DNA from: Betaproteobacteria bacterium
GTDB lineage: Bacteria; Pseudomonadota; Gammaproteobacteria; Burkholderiales; Rhodocyclaceae
Reading direction: 5' to 3'
DNA length: 64,000 nucleotides
Assembly (NCBI GenBank): GCA_009782565.1
Contig: WRIU01000003.1
Span: 1 to 64,000, forward strand
The notes beneath the pieces are model-generated. The model made no database searches. It was given only the letters and a program-made list of their open reading frames with translations, and had not been told where the DNA came from. The position numbers and the translations under genes were made by a program. Each line of letters begins with the position of its first letter. The first letter of the stretch is position 1. Shown in pieces: positions 63,584-64,000 of the stretch.

Positions 63584-64000
63584 TTAAACGACGAAACGCT
63601 CCGTCTCGCGGGCAAGCTTTTCCGCTTCTGTTTTCAGGTCAGTGGCGCTCTGCGACACGCCGTAAGTGACGCGCTTGGTTTCTTCGGCCGCTTGTGCCGA
63701 GGAACTCACCTGGCTTGTCATCGCCTGCGCTGCCGTAGATTGCTGCCGCGTAATATCGGCAATGGAAGTGATTGTATCGGCGATGCTGCGGGTGATGTTC
63801 TCAATTTTCTCCAAAGCACTATCCGCGCTATCTGAAAATTCCGTGCTTTTCCGAGTCTCAGAGACGGCTTCGCTGATCGAAGCTTGAACGGCGGCAACGC
63901 CTGACGCGACATGGCTGAGGGTTTCGTCGATTTCGTTGGCCGAACGCGCCGATTGTTCGGCGAGCTTACGAACTTCGTCCGCAACGACCGCAAAACCACG
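63584..64000 (-). CDS. Methyl-accepting chemotaxis protein, C-terminal part (partial)
   Basis: The 138 visible residues begin inside the signalling hairpin tip, RGFAVVADEVRKLAEQSARS, and continue through the C-terminal helix with heptads (ITRSIADTITSIADITRQQS) to ERFVV. The tip sequence is invariant in MCPs and contacts CheA and CheW. The gene enters from the right edge of the window; sensor and membrane parts are not visible. There is no C-terminal CheR-docking pentapeptide. Confidence 0.95.
   Translation of the reverse strand, partial: RGFAVVADEVRKLAEQSARSANEIDETLSHVASGVAAVQASISEAVSETRKSTEFSDSADSALEKIENITRSIADTITSIADITRQQSTAAQAMTSQVSSSAQAAEETKRVTYGVSQSATDLKTEAEKLARETERFVV

Overview
The window is a chromosomal segment of a Gram-negative, motile, polyhydroxyalkanoate-storing bacterium. 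It is most likely a betaproteobacterium of the Rhodocyclales/Nitrosomonadales type. Pointers are the cco (cbb3 oxidase) cluster with ccoG/ccoH, a ZapD-YacG pair next to coaE, a zinc-type ribosomal protein S4, a phasin, and LPS-transport genes. The placement rests on gene content read by eye, not on a database search.

Layout: 1-6.6 kb holds the end of a universal-stress-like gene, a palindromic dispersed repeat, and a leftward high-affinity cytochrome oxidase cluster (ccoN-O-Q-P, terminator, ccoG-ccoH-DUF3149, terminator) with a perfect FNR/ANR box before ccoN. 6.4-10.9 kb holds ccoS, the copper ATPase ccoI and ettA. 10.9-19.9 kb is one leftward run: a GH17-GT2 beta-glucan synthase, a diheme cytochrome c peroxidase and two large GGDEF-EAL membrane proteins. 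20-26.6 kb is a leftward housekeeping block (kef-type antiporter, PHB-depolymerase-like esterase, birA, coaX, SPOR protein, coaE, zapD, yacG). 26.8-35.6 kb runs rightward: trpS (with a YegP-like tail), murB, apaH, an OmpA-like lipoprotein, a two-component system, an MBL hydrolase and an Mrp/ApbC protein.

35.7-44.6 kb is the leftward spc-alpha ribosomal cluster, from rplN (first gene, own promoter) to rplQ, including secY, infA, rpmJ and rpoA. The S10 part does not precede rplN. 44.7-52.6 kb runs rightward: a Crp/Fnr regulator, kdsD-lptC-lptA (without kdsC or lptB), a cupin, a nitrilase-family amidase, tldD, a second copy of the palindromic repeat, a CNNM/CorC-type membrane protein and a GNAT acetyltransferase. 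52.6-55.8 kb holds ftsH and rlmE (leftward) and yhbY (rightward).

55.8-58.1 kb is an A+T-richer accessory pocket inserted beside the flagellar export genes. It contains a probable transposase relic, a small gene killed by a nonsense codon, two 76-bp direct repeats exactly 600 bp apart flanking a BamE-like lipoprotein, and a phage-endolysin-like amidase with a tiny acidic partner behind its own promoter and a palindromic operator. I regard this pocket and the GH17-GT2/c-di-GMP run as the most interesting parts. 58.2-61.5 kb holds flhA and flhB. 61.5-64 kb holds a DUF192 protein, a macrodomain protein, a phasin with a strong promoter and operator-like palindrome, and the 3' end of a chemotaxis receptor gene.

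I saw no rRNA or tRNA gene, CRISPR array or intact mobile element.
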